Positions 1 through 7,764 of a stretch of 9,235 bases of DNA are shown piece by piece. The DNA is from Chitinophaga pinensis (GTDB taxonomy: Bacteria; Bacteroidota; Bacteroidia; Flavobacteriales_D; Crocinitomicaceae). The stretch is from assembly GCA_945870115.1 (NCBI GenBank), contig CAMBRH010000127.1:1-9235 (forward strand), read 5' to 3'. Position 1 is the stretch's first letter; each line of letters opens with the position of its first letter. A program made the position numbers and the translations under genes. The notes beneath the pieces are model-generated. The model saw only the letters and a program-made list of their open reading frames with translations. It was not told where the DNA came from and ran no database searches.

Positions 1-523
1 AACACTTATGTTAAGTCTTTTGTTGATATTAATTCCATTTTATATACCTTTTTTTGATTTTTTAAACCTTAAAAGTAATTTATTTAATCATCTTCCATTT
101 TTTATTGCGGGAATACTTTTAGGGAAAATGTTTTATTATAAAAAATTAAAATTTTTTAATTTAATTAGTTTATCGTCAGCAATTATTTTAAGCGTAGCAA
201 TTTATATTAGTGAAATTGAAATTTTTAAAATATTATTATTAGTAATAATATTTTCTCTTATTATGATTAATTTAGTAACTGTTATTTCAATATTTCGATT
301 GAAAAATAATCCGATTTTAACTTTTTTTGAGTTTTTAGGTAACTATTCCTATGGCTTATATATTTTTAGTGGATTTGTTTTAACCTTTGGAAATATTTTA
401 TTTCCAGAATTAAATCAAATACTTAAATTTAGCATTGAATTAATATTATTATTTATTATCGCCTATATTTCATTTCATTTATTTGAAAAAAAGTTTTTGA
501 ATCTAAAGAAATATTTTCAATAA
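1..523 (+). CDS. Acyltransferase family 3 (OafA/YrhL-like) membrane protein, C-terminal part
   Basis: Partial gene: the frame is already open at base 2 and ends at TAA 521-523. The first visible ATG (base 8) is probably internal, because acyltransferase-3 proteins are usually about 330-400 residues and only about 173 are seen here. The visible part is almost entirely hydrophobic helices. A loop reading HLPFFIAGILLGK is followed by the C-terminal hallmark FLGNYSYGLYIF, a last helix, and an ending like SFHLFEKKFLNLKKYF, matching the usual 'SY..iEkPFL.LK' ending. Such enzymes move acetyl or other acyl groups onto surface sugars, O-antigen or lipids in the inner membrane; the substrate cannot be read here. 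The catalytic N-terminal part lies outside the window. GC is about 19% by hand count, against about 32-40% in sampled stretches of the neighbours, which suggests acquired DNA such as a surface-polysaccharide region. It converges on porU2 with only 3 bases between the stop codons. Confidence 0.78.
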   Translation, partial: TLMLSLLLILIPFYIPFFDFLNLKSNLFNHLPFFIAGILLGKMFYYKKLKFFNLISLSSAIILSVAIYISEIEIFKILLLVIIFSLIMINLVTVISIFRLKNNPILTFFEFLGNYSYGLYIFSGFVLTFGNILFPELNQILKFSIELILLFIIAYISFHLFEKKFLNLKKYFQ

Positions 524-526
524 ATA

Positions 527-3500
527 CTATCTGATAATATACATTTTCCCAAATTCTTTCTTAAAATATTGATCAGCACCAGAATCTCTGTGTTTTATTT
601 CTTCTCCATTCATTTCGCTTAAAACACGGTATAAATACACGCCATTTGCCAAAGGATCACCAAATTCATCCGTTCCATCCCAAGCATATTCAGTAATATT
701 TCTTCCAATATAAATTGGACCAAGTTGATCTTCTGTTATTTCTCTTACTACTTTTCCAGAAACAGTCATGATTTGAATTAAAAATTCATCCGGAATTTCG
801 GATCCAGTCAAGGTAAACACAAAACGTGTACTTGTACTAAAAGGATTTGGATAATTCATCAAAGCAGTAATGGAAGATTCATGGATAACTTCAAATTGAA
901 TTCTGTACTGTAATTCTCCGGATAGGTTTCCACTTCTATCAGAACCTTGAACTAAAAGTTCATAAATTCCATCTTGATCAAAAGCAGCTGGGTATATTAT
1001 TTTAAATTTTTTAAATTGTGATTCTGCAGGAATCCATTGCATTACTTGAATTCCATTTCCATCAGTAAAAGGAATTCGTTTCTGCACTCCATCTGGGGAA
1101 GTTAGAAATATACCAAATAATGTTGTGTCAGAAATGTTATTCATAACTAAAAAATCATTATCATCCTTTAGCGTAATATAAATTTCACTTTTTGGATTCA
1201 CAATATCGCCATTTAATATATGTCTGCCATCAAAGGTTACGTCTAAAATTGGATTTACATCATCACCCACGACATAAAATGGTATCTGAAGTAAATTATT
1301 AAAATGATATTGCTCTAATTGATCTGTTTGAACAAGACTTCCATTAATGTATGGATTTACTTCTACCCAAAGTGAATTGATTCCTGGTAAACCGAGTGTT
1401 GAAAAAGTTATTGTATCCCTCATCGTTTGATCTACTCTCAAAGAATCTTGTCTTGGATAAGCAATAAAGTTTTTTACATGATTTTCATCTTCTACATAAT
1501 AGGAAACCAGAAGTGAATCCATTGGAACATCACTTATATTTTTAATATCTATGGCAAATTGGAATTCTTCTCCTTCATTTAAGGTATCAACATCTGGAAT
1601 CCAAGTATAGCCATTTGAGCCATCAATCGCTGCTTCTGGCATTGGAGAAAACAAAACATGCCATCTATCGTTTTGAGCTGGTGTAAAAGTTATTTCATCT
1701 TGATAGGTAGCTTTTAATTTAATATATGGATAATTAGTAGCATTGATTAAGTTTGATAAATTTATGATAGAATCATTTGCAGTGAAAACTGTATCAAAGG
1801 AGCTTGAATATCCACCAGAAGTATTATATAATTCAACAGTCAATGTTGTTGTATCTCCTGGAGTTGAATCCAATGAATATTGTTTCCAATAAAGAGTTTT
1901 CCAATCAGAAGAAGGACCAATGAGAGGAGAAATTTCATTTCCTAAATATTGTCCTGAAGTAATAATTCTCTCGTAAGTGATTGTTTCTCCTGCTGTTGTT
2001 GCTATAACTTCTGCCGCTTCAGCAGGGAATCCCTTGTGACTAAAAAAGATAAAAGCTCTCTCAGGTGCCAACGGATTTATATTTACTCCGCCTAAACTTG
2101 AAATGGTATTGAATAATCCAGGACATTGTGCGCTCCAAACAGCATAATCAGCCCAAGCTGCATATAATAGAATATAATGTCCTGTTGGTATTAAGGTATT
2201 TATTGCAGTATTCAAATCATTTAATCCTTGATTGTTTTGTAAATAATAAAAATATTTTTCTTGTCTGCCTCTACAAGGACTAATGAAGCATGAATCATTG
2301 TAATTTAAAAGTGAATGACCTTCAAACAAATCAGTGGCTTCAGAACTATTTGTGTACCAAGAAGACAAAGTAACGGGATCAATTACAGCCATATAAATGA
2401 AATGCTCAGGTCTATTTCCATATTCTTGAGTTTGTTCATCAATTTTATAGTTAGAGGCATTTGTAGCAGTATTGTCAAACAAAATAACATCCAATGTTTT
2501 ACTCACAGGCTCAAATAATCTTTTCCTTTGTGCTTTATCGTAAGTTACATTATTATAATCATTGTTTTTAAACTGGAAAATGTGATCTTGTCCCCAACCT
2601 TCTTTTCCTTCAATGTATTGAAAGGAAGATTCATTCCAAAATAAAGTAGAACTATCAATTGCTGTTCTCCAAAAATAAACTGTGCTATCTGGACCACAAG
2701 TGAAATTTGTTAGAGAGTTATTTACATCAAGCCATTCATTGAATTTCACTTCTTTAATTCCACCCAATCCCGAAAATGTTGCGTGTAATTTTTTTGGAGA
2801 ATTAAATTCATCAGTTGTATCTAATTCAAATAAATAAGTTCTAAGCGGACCAATTGGATTTACTGTTGATGCTTTTAAAGTAACAGTATCATTTGGAATT
2901 ACTGCAAATTCATAAGGCCAAATAGGGATAATAGCATCCATTTTTAAAAATAGTTGCTTTGTTAATTGGTTATTATTCACCTCATCATATTGCTCTGGAA
3001 TATCAGATGGATTGTCTATTTTAATTTCAATATTATTAACTCCAACTGCTATATTTGCTTGTGTTGGAATTTTTAATGAAATGGAATCGATGTAATTCAA
3101 ATGACTCATTTCTACAAAATAAATTGAATCTTCAGTGACATTTGGAAAATCTCTTTTGATTTCAACGTAAAAAGTATCTGTTATAGCTTTTCCTAGGTTT
3201 TTAATTACTAAATTAATTTCAATACTATCATCATCTAAACTAACCTCTTCAGGCAAAAAATAAAGAGATTGCTGCGTGATATCTATTTCTGGTTTTGCAT
3301 GCCAATTTAATTTTAATAAAGGATCACCATCTAAATTAGTAGCGCCCATTGTTCCTTTTAAAAGGTATTCACCTTCAGTTAATGTTGATTCTAGTTCCTC
3401 TATCGTTTTTTGAATTTGGTGACTAATTGGCAAGCCATAGTTTTTTGGTGACATTTGATTGTATAATTCTTTACAATATTTCTCAACGCTTACATCGTAT

Positions 3501-5665
3501 TCTGTATCCGTTGATGCAATGTATGCAATTGCTCCTTCACTAGGTGTTCTAATCAATTGTTCCCCAAAAGAAGGGTAATCGCTGTTAAAAATATCTCCTG
3601 AATGGCAACCATTACCTATTACAATCGGGTATTTACCAACATTTTCCCAATTATCAGGTGAATCAATTGATAAATCAAATCCACTTGAACTCGAATGACC
3701 AAAAAAGTTAATTAAAGAAACTCCCGAAATAAGTTTGTTTCTCATTTCAACAAGTAAACTTGGTTCTAAAGGATCACCAGATATTTTACGATAAGTCGTT
3801 ACATGGCCAGCAAAATACGCATTTTCAATAATTGTTCTAAAACCTTCCATATAACCAAAAAAGGTGTTTGCTTGGTTACCTGGATTACCGCCACTGAAAT
3901 GAATTATTTGTTTTTGCCAATCTTTTGTTTCATTGTTATAAACATCACTTTGATTTTGCTGTTGTTCGTAAGTTTTTAGTTTTTCTAAATAATCGATTAA
4001 TTGTTCTTGAGTTTGAATTGAAACCCTACCTGTAGGAATTAGTGGAACTAAACCAGAACCTTCCAAAGCTGATGTATAACAAATATCACTTCCAGGATGA
4101 CCAAACGGTGGAATTAAACTTAATGGATATAGATAGGGCGAATCCTTAATTGCAGCAGTTGTAAATCCTTTTCCTAATAAAGTTAGTGCAACAGGTTTTA
4201 TTGTAGAATTATTATAAATATAATGAGAAAATCTTCTAACAGCAGCGTTGTGTTTTGGAATCCCACCACCAAACTGTAAATAAAGTTCTTCAATATTTGC
4301 CATTATTACATTGTAAGAACCACCAGCAAAAGACCTTCTATAATTTGCATAAACTTGTGATGCTGAATCTAAACTTGGGTGATAAACCATTATATCTGCT
4401 GAATCTAGATCAATGTTTATAAAATTTGTAAAAACTCCAGTTCCATTAACGGGAGAAATACTAGAAACAGTCATCATTAGACTCGCGTCTTGAAAAATGA
4501 CTTCTTTGTTTTGATTATCTGTAGGTACCAATGCACTCCAATTATTTCCACCTGCGGAAATAGGAACCACAAAATAGGAATTATTTGTTCCAATCGCAAA
4601 CATTAATGGATTCGTAATTCCTGTTGAAGTAAGTTCCAAATGAGCTTTCGCTTGAAATGGATTATTGACTACAGTAAATTTGTCTTTATTTACGCCATTC
4701 AAATTTGTTAATCTGGGATAAGTCAAAGACATGTAACTAAATGACTGAAAATCAGTAACTGCTCCTCTGTCATCTTTTATGAAAAAATTTGTTGAGGTTG
4801 TTCCGTTATTAATGTAGGATAATGGTATTGTTTTATTTGTAATAATTTGCTTATAACCTCCAAAAATGGTATCTGTTAATGTGTCCGTAAAGGCACCACT
4901 TCCAAGTGTCCAAACAAGATGATGATTAAAGGCAGGATTTAAAGTTGCATCTGCATCCGAATTAGAATTTGATTTACCATGAAATGTAACTTGTGGTGCT
5001 CCTGCACCGGAGTATTTATTAGGCGTATTAAAATTATATGTTGTTGTTGAACCTTTATCTAAAAGTCCACTTGCTAGTCCTTCTCCAGGAGAAAATTGAG
5101 AAAGAAAAATTCCACCTGTTATTTTCCCTTCATTGTATCTTGAGGTAGAAGCATTTTCAGTTTTGACAATACAATAGGGTGAAACAGTTGGAAAATTAAC
5201 TGTTAAACCTGTTTGCGTTGTTGTTTCTAAAATAAACCTTAAATTATTTGTAGTCGTGCTTATGGAGAAAAAATAATTAATAGAATCATTAAACATACAA
5301 AATGCTGGATTGCCTATTGTATTTGGATCTTCATAAACAGCTGAGTCAAGCCATCCATTATTTTTTTCAAAATAAAACATGAAATAATCTCCATCGTCAA
5401 AGCTATTATCCCCTTGATCAACAATATAAATTGGCTGTTCTTTATCTCTTCCAAATAATTGAAAATTTGCTGAATTAATTGAATTCATGTTAATTCCAGC
5501 ATCTGCAAGCGTTTGGTAATCAATTTTGTAAATCCCTTCGTTGATTAAAGTGAATTTATAATAAGTTTGATTGTAATTGATCCATTCATTTCCATATGTT
5601 TGTGAAAATAAGGAATTACTTATCAAGCTGAATAAAAGAAAAACAAAAAGTACGTTTTTTTTCAT
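527..5665 (-). CDS. porU2: Putative T9SS sortase PorU2: secreted C25 (gingipain-like) cysteine peptidase with C-terminal sorting-like domain
   Basis: A 1712-residue exported protein. Residues 1-22 are a signal peptide (MKKN, hydrophobic core, cleavage near SLFSQ). After an N-terminal beta-rich region comes a peptidase C25 domain at about 425-790. Its catalytic pair is visible: His657 in FFGHSSS and Cys687 in IGNGCHSGD, with a closing GDPLLKLNW motif at about 780. Residues 805-905 resemble a CARDB adhesion module, about 1085-1225 resemble an ILEI/FAM3-type domain, and 1360-1470 look like another CARDB-like module. The end (about 1601-1712) is a FlgD-like sorting domain: NYPNPF at 1604-1609, then WDGTDEFG and LANGVYLYRV, finishing KMYIIR. 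PorU proteins cleave C-terminal signals from T9SS cargo and attach it to the surface. This length and the PorV-type partner fit the paralogue called PorU2; a surface protease role is the alternative. The ATG at 5663-5665 lies 16 bp after the intact porV2 end, with only a weak Shine-Dalgarno (taaagaac). The stop is TAG. Confidence 0.85.
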   Translation of the reverse strand: MKKNVLFVFLLFSLISNSLFSQTYGNEWINYNQTYYKFTLINEGIYKIDYQTLADAGINMNSINSANFQLFGRDKEQPIYIVDQGDNSFDDGDYFMFYFEKNNGWLDSAVYEDPNTIGNPAFCMFNDSINYFFSISTTTNNLRFILETTTQTGLTVNFPTVSPYCIVKTENASTSRYNEGKITGGIFLSQFSPGEGLASGLLDKGSTTTYNFNTPNKYSGAGAPQVTFHGKSNSNSDADATLNPAFNHHLVWTLGSGAFTDTLTDTIFGGYKQIITNKTIPLSYINNGTTSTNFFIKDDRGAVTDFQSFSYMSLTYPRLTNLNGVNKDKFTVVNNPFQAKAHLELTSTGITNPLMFAIGTNNSYFVVPISAGGNNWSALVPTDNQNKEVIFQDASLMMTVSSISPVNGTGVFTNFINIDLDSADIMVYHPSLDSASQVYANYRRSFAGGSYNVIMANIEELYLQFGGGIPKHNAAVRRFSHYIYNNSTIKPVALTLLGKGFTTAAIKDSPYLYPLSLIPPFGHPGSDICYTSALEGSGLVPLIPTGRVSIQTQEQLIDYLEKLKTYEQQQNQSDVYNNETKDWQKQIIHFSGGNPGNQANTFFGYMEGFRTIIENAYFAGHVTTYRKISGDPLEPSLLVEMRNKLISGVSLINFFGHSSSSGFDLSIDSPDNWENVGKYPIVIGNGCHSGDIFNSDYPSFGEQLIRTPSEGAIAYIASTDTEYDVSVEKYCKELYNQMSPKNYGLPISHQIQKTIEELESTLTEGEYLLKGTMGATNLDGDPLLKLNWHAKPEIDITQQSLYFLPEEVSLDDDSIEINLVIKNLGKAITDTFYVEIKRDFPNVTEDSIYFVEMSHLNYIDSISLKIPTQANIAVGVNNIEIKIDNPSDIPEQYDEVNNNQLTKQLFLKMDAIIPIWPYEFAVIPNDTVTLKASTVNPIGPLRTYLFELDTTDEFNSPKKLHATFSGLGGIKEVKFNEWLDVNNSLTNFTCGPDSTVYFWRTAIDSSTLFWNESSFQYIEGKEGWGQDHIFQFKNNDYNNVTYDKAQRKRLFEPVSKTLDVILFDNTATNASNYKIDEQTQEYGNRPEHFIYMAVIDPVTLSSWYTNSSEATDLFEGHSLLNYNDSCFISPCRGRQEKYFYYLQNNQGLNDLNTAINTLIPTGHYILLYAAWADYAVWSAQCPGLFNTISSLGGVNINPLAPERAFIFFSHKGFPAEAAEVIATTAGETITYERIITSGQYLGNEISPLIGPSSDWKTLYWKQYSLDSTPGDTTTLTVELYNTSGGYSSSFDTVFTANDSIINLSNLINATNYPYIKLKATYQDEITFTPAQNDRWHVLFSPMPEAAIDGSNGYTWIPDVDTLNEGEEFQFAIDIKNISDVPMDSLLVSYYVEDENHVKNFIAYPRQDSLRVDQTMRDTITFSTLGLPGINSLWVEVNPYINGSLVQTDQLEQYHFNNLLQIPFYVVGDDVNPILDVTFDGRHILNGDIVNPKSEIYITLKDDNDFLVMNNISDTTLFGIFLTSPDGVQKRIPFTDGNGIQVMQWIPAESQFKKFKIIYPAAFDQDGIYELLVQGSDRSGNLSGELQYRIQFEVIHESSITALMNYPNPFSTSTRFVFTLTGSEIPDEFLIQIMTVSGKVVREITEDQLGPIYIGRNITEYAWDGTDEFGDPLANGVYLYRVLSEMNGEEIKHRDSGADQYFKKEFGKMYIIR

Positions 5666-5681
5666 AAATTGTTCTTTAATT

Positions 5682-5813
5682 TTATTTTACAGTTCCTTTC
5701 GGTGCTGGTTTATTTAATTTAATTCTTAGAGATATTACATGAGAATACAAAGCTACTGAAGCATCCCCAATATCTGTGAAAGCGTAATCTAAATAAAAAT
5801 TTTTAATATTTAA
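5682..5813 (-). pseudogene. porV2: In-frame 3' tail of porV2, separated from the gene body by TGA
   Basis: Read on the - strand in the same frame as porV2, directly after TGA (5814-5816). The 43 codons begin LNIKNFYLDYAFTD, continue IGDASVALYSHVISLRIKL and end NKPAPKGTVK before TAA at 5682-5684. The segment has two amphipathic beta-strands joined by a turn, the last being YSHVISLRIKL, typical of the C-terminal strands of PorV-family barrels. No start codon is placed to express it alone. Its coding quality and the 16-bp spacing to the porU2 ATG show that it was, or still is, the end of porV2. The junction reads GGG TTT TGA TTA; GGG TTT GGA TTA (Gly-Phe-Gly-Leu) would restore it with one base. 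Confidence 0.85.
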
Positions 5814-6791
5814 TCAAAACCCAATGTTTGGTTGAATTGTTAAACTTTCCTTATCATCAAAATCTTTTATTTTCTGAATATTTCCAATTCCAAAACGCAA
5901 TTGAACAAAGTTTTTAAATCCAAATTCAACTCCCATATATGGATCAATACTAAAAGGTTTTGATTTAATTAAAACATTTCTTTTTCCATCCAAAGTTATA
6001 GCCATATCTAATTCTCCAGCAACATAAATTCCTTTTTTTCCTAAATCATATTTTCCTTGTGAGCCTAAAATAATTCTAGGTAAAGTCAATTCTAAACCAT
6101 TTTGTGGAAGAACATTTCCTGTTTTTACGAAAACTTCTTTCATTTCATCATTTAAATTGAAAATCCAAGCATTGAAAGTTGAAGTTACATCGCGAACCAT
6201 TAGTCCATGTTTCCAATGTTTTCCTCTTTGATATTGTGCACCTGCATCAATTCCAAAACCCCAAGATTTTGCAAAATCGCCAATTTTTCTGTGAATAATT
6301 TTAAAATTCCCTCCAACGCTTAAACCTTCAATTTTCATCTTTCTTGCGTACGAAAATAAAAAAGCATAATCTGCTGCAGTGAAAGTTGAAATGCGATCGT
6401 AATCGATTCGTCCAGCATTATCAATCAATTGAGTTGTATTTGGAATGTCATCAACTGCAAAACGAACAAATGAAAAACCAACTGCACTTGATGAATCAAT
6501 TGTTTTTGCTAAACCTAAATAATCGTATTTTGCAATTCCTGCGAAATATTCAGAATGCATTGCGTTAACTTCCAACCACTTGTTCACTTTCGTTAATCCA
6601 GCAGGATTCCAATAACCTGAACTTGCGCTTCCAGTGGATGCAACAACAGCGTTAGATAAACCTAATGCATCTGCACCAACTCCAATTTGAAGAAATTCAT
6701 TTGAATATTTTGGTGCAACTTTATCTTGAGCGCTCAGTTTTAGAACTGAAATGAAACTTAAAACAATTAAAATGACCTTTTTGTCTAACAT
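5814..6791 (-). CDS. porV2: PorV/PorQ-family outer-membrane protein PorV2, frame ended early by an in-frame TGA
   Basis: 325 codons from ATG (6789-6791) to TGA (5814-5816). Residues 1 to about 21 are a signal peptide (MLDKK, hydrophobic core, cleavage near LSAQ). The mature N-terminus carries the PorV/PorQ signature: KYSNEFLQIGVGADALGLSN, then ASTGSASSGYWNPAGL. The rest alternates aromatic and polar residues as in a FadL-like beta-barrel. PorV proteins sit in the outer membrane, collect cargo leaving the T9SS translocon and hand it to PorU; the adjacent porU2 supports that role here. The protein as called stops at ...PNIGF without a terminal barrel strand. The same frame continues downstream for 43 codons encoding the missing strands, so the ancestral protein was 369 residues. 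The gene is probably co-transcribed with porU2. Family assignment is firm; whether a working barrel is made is open. Confidence 0.85.
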   Translation of the reverse strand: MLDKKVILIVLSFISVLKLSAQDKVAPKYSNEFLQIGVGADALGLSNAVVASTGSASSGYWNPAGLTKVNKWLEVNAMHSEYFAGIAKYDYLGLAKTIDSSSAVGFSFVRFAVDDIPNTTQLIDNAGRIDYDRISTFTAADYAFLFSYARKMKIEGLSVGGNFKIIHRKIGDFAKSWGFGIDAGAQYQRGKHWKHGLMVRDVTSTFNAWIFNLNDEMKEVFVKTGNVLPQNGLELTLPRIILGSQGKYDLGKKGIYVAGELDMAITLDGKRNVLIKSKPFSIDPYMGVEFGFKNFVQLRFGIGNIQKIKDFDDKESLTIQPNIGF

Positions 6792-6812
6792 AAATTTTAT
6801 TTTTTAACCAGT

Positions 6813-6846
6813 CAAAACTGATTATTTACTCTAATATAAACTCAAA
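6813..6846 (-). promoter_or_regulatory. Candidate Bacteroidota promoter for porV2-porU2
   Basis: Read on the - strand: TTTG (6846-6843), a 22-base spacer, then CAGTTTTG (6820-6813). The latter matches the Bacteroidota -7 consensus TAnnTTTG except for its first base. It lies about 21 bases before the ATG, so the leader would be very short. The spacer is a little longer than the usual 19-21. Called by eye in AT-rich DNA, where chance matches are common. Confidence 0.3.
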
Positions 6847-6867
6847 AAAAAGAAAAAAATTGTGTTA

Positions 6868-6901
6868 TTTGCGTTAAAATATCAATGGATTATTAATTTT
6901 G
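6868..6901 (+). promoter_or_regulatory. Candidate Bacteroidota promoter for pssA-purS
   Basis: TTTG at 6868-6871, a 22-base spacer, then TAATTTTG at 6894-6901, an exact match to the Bacteroidota -7 consensus TAnnTTTG. Transcription would start at about 6906-6910, giving a leader of roughly 45 nt before the pssA ATG at 6952. It sits in the 160-bp divergent gap between porV2 and pssA, where a promoter is expected. The spacer is 1-3 bases longer than usual. Confidence 0.42.
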
Positions 6902-6918
6902 TAGCAAATACGTTGCTA
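6902..6918 (+). promoter_or_regulatory. Small inverted repeat at the predicted pssA transcription start
   Basis: TAGCAA (6902-6907) and TTGCTA (6913-6918) are perfect reverse complements separated by five bases. The repeat lies immediately downstream of the candidate -7 box and spans the predicted start. It could be an operator half-site pair or a hairpin at the 5' end of the transcript. Six-base arms are short enough to occur by chance. Confidence 0.25.
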
Positions 6919-6951
6919 AAGTAACAATTTATTTTCAAAAAAAGTTCGCAA

Positions 6952-7764
6952 ATGAATAAAAATAGCTTTTCAATGTTCAATATACCAAATCTGTTGACAG
7001 CTTCTAACATGGTATGTGGAATTTTTTCTATTTTACTCTCTTTGAGCGGCAGAATTGATTTAGCTCCTTATCCGATATTTTTAGGTGCAATTTTTGACTT
7101 TTTAGATGGTTTTGTCGCGAGATTATTGAAACAACAAGGCGAACTTGGTAAGCAATTGGATTCTTTGGCTGACATGGTAACTTTTGGCTTGGCTCCTGGG
7201 ATTATGATGATGGTTTTGATGACAATGTCAAAACAAATGAATCAGGTAACAAGAGAGTTTCATTTTGTTCCAGAATTTAGTTTTTTTGAAGATGACAAAT
7301 TATTGATAATGCCATTTTTCGCTTTAATAATCCCAGTTTTTTCGATGTTTCGTTTGGCTAAATTCAATCTAGATACGAGGCAATCTGAAAGCTTTATTGG
7401 AGTGCCAACCCCAGCAAATACAATTTTTTTCTGCATGTTTCCTTTAATTTTTGTCCAAGATTGGTCAGAAATTTCAAATCAATTTCAATACAATTTTAGA
7501 TGGATTTTCTGCCAACCTTTAATTTTAGCACCTATAATTGTAGTTATGTCTATTTTATTAGTTTCAGAAATTCCACTTTTTTCACTTAAATTTAAGCACT
7601 TTAAATGGAAGGGAAATGAGATTCGTTTCATATTCTTAATAACTTGTTCATTAATAATTCCACTTACCTTGTATTGGTCTTTAGGAATTATTGTAATTTT
7701 GTACCTAGTTTTATCCATATTTGATAATTTTTTAAAAAGAAAAAAACATGAAATTCAAAGCTGA
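6952..7764 (+). CDS. pssA: CDP-diacylglycerol-serine O-phosphatidyltransferase (phosphatidylserine synthase)
   Basis: 270 residues. The enzyme joins CDP-diacylglycerol and L-serine to make phosphatidylserine and CMP in the inner membrane, the step toward phosphatidylethanolamine. The complete CDP-alcohol phosphotransferase signature D-x2-DG-x2-AR-x8-G-x3-D-x3-D is present: Asp49, Asp52-Gly53, Ala56-Arg57, Gly66, Asp70 and Asp74. These residues bind the metal and the CDP group and supply the catalytic Asp. IPNLLTASNMVCG at 11-23 is the usual N-terminal motif, and FRLAKFN followed by FIGVPTPAN is typical of the PssA subgroup. Several hydrophobic helices follow, ending in a basic tail (KRKKHEIQS). 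The ATG at 6952 is preferred; Met8 is a possible alternative. No strong Shine-Dalgarno is visible. It ends in TGA inside purS, showing that UGA is used as a stop in this genome. Confidence 0.93.
   Translation: MNKNSFSMFNIPNLLTASNMVCGIFSILLSLSGRIDLAPYPIFLGAIFDFLDGFVARLLKQQGELGKQLDSLADMVTFGLAPGIMMMVLMTMSKQMNQVTREFHFVPEFSFFEDDKLLIMPFFALIIPVFSMFRLAKFNLDTRQSESFIGVPTPANTIFFCMFPLIFVQDWSEISNQFQYNFRWIFCQPLILAPIIVVMSILLVSEIPLFSLKFKHFKWKGNEIRFIFLITCSLIIPLTLYWSLGIIVILYLVLSIFDNFLKRKKHEIQS

Noticed and set aside
510..570. AATATTTT (510-517) and AAAATATT (563-570) as a shared terminator for the convergent genes
   Set aside because: Arms are A-T only and 45 bases apart, a frequent chance match in DNA of this composition.
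2315..2518. 67-codon frame on the + strand inside porU2
   Set aside because: Antisense to a strongly supported gene, no recognisable domain, composition typical of a shadow frame.
5814..5816. UGA reassigned to glycine (as in Gracilibacteria/SR1 genetic code)
   Set aside because: The expected residue is Gly, which is tempting, but pssA ends at TGA (7762-7764) at its natural C-terminus, and the long porU2, purS and dehydrogenase frames contain no in-frame TGA. A recoded genome would show many.
5814..5816. Selenocysteine at the porV2 TGA
   Set aside because: The site is in a structural barrel turn with no redox role, the family residue is likely Gly rather than Cys, and no clear selenocysteine-insertion hairpin was seen just downstream.
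6386..6568. 60-codon frame on the + strand inside porV2
   Set aside because: Antisense to conserved coding sequence, with no family resemblance.
7485..7718. 77-codon frame on the - strand inside pssA
   Set aside because: Antisense to a complete conserved enzyme, with no start context or known motif.
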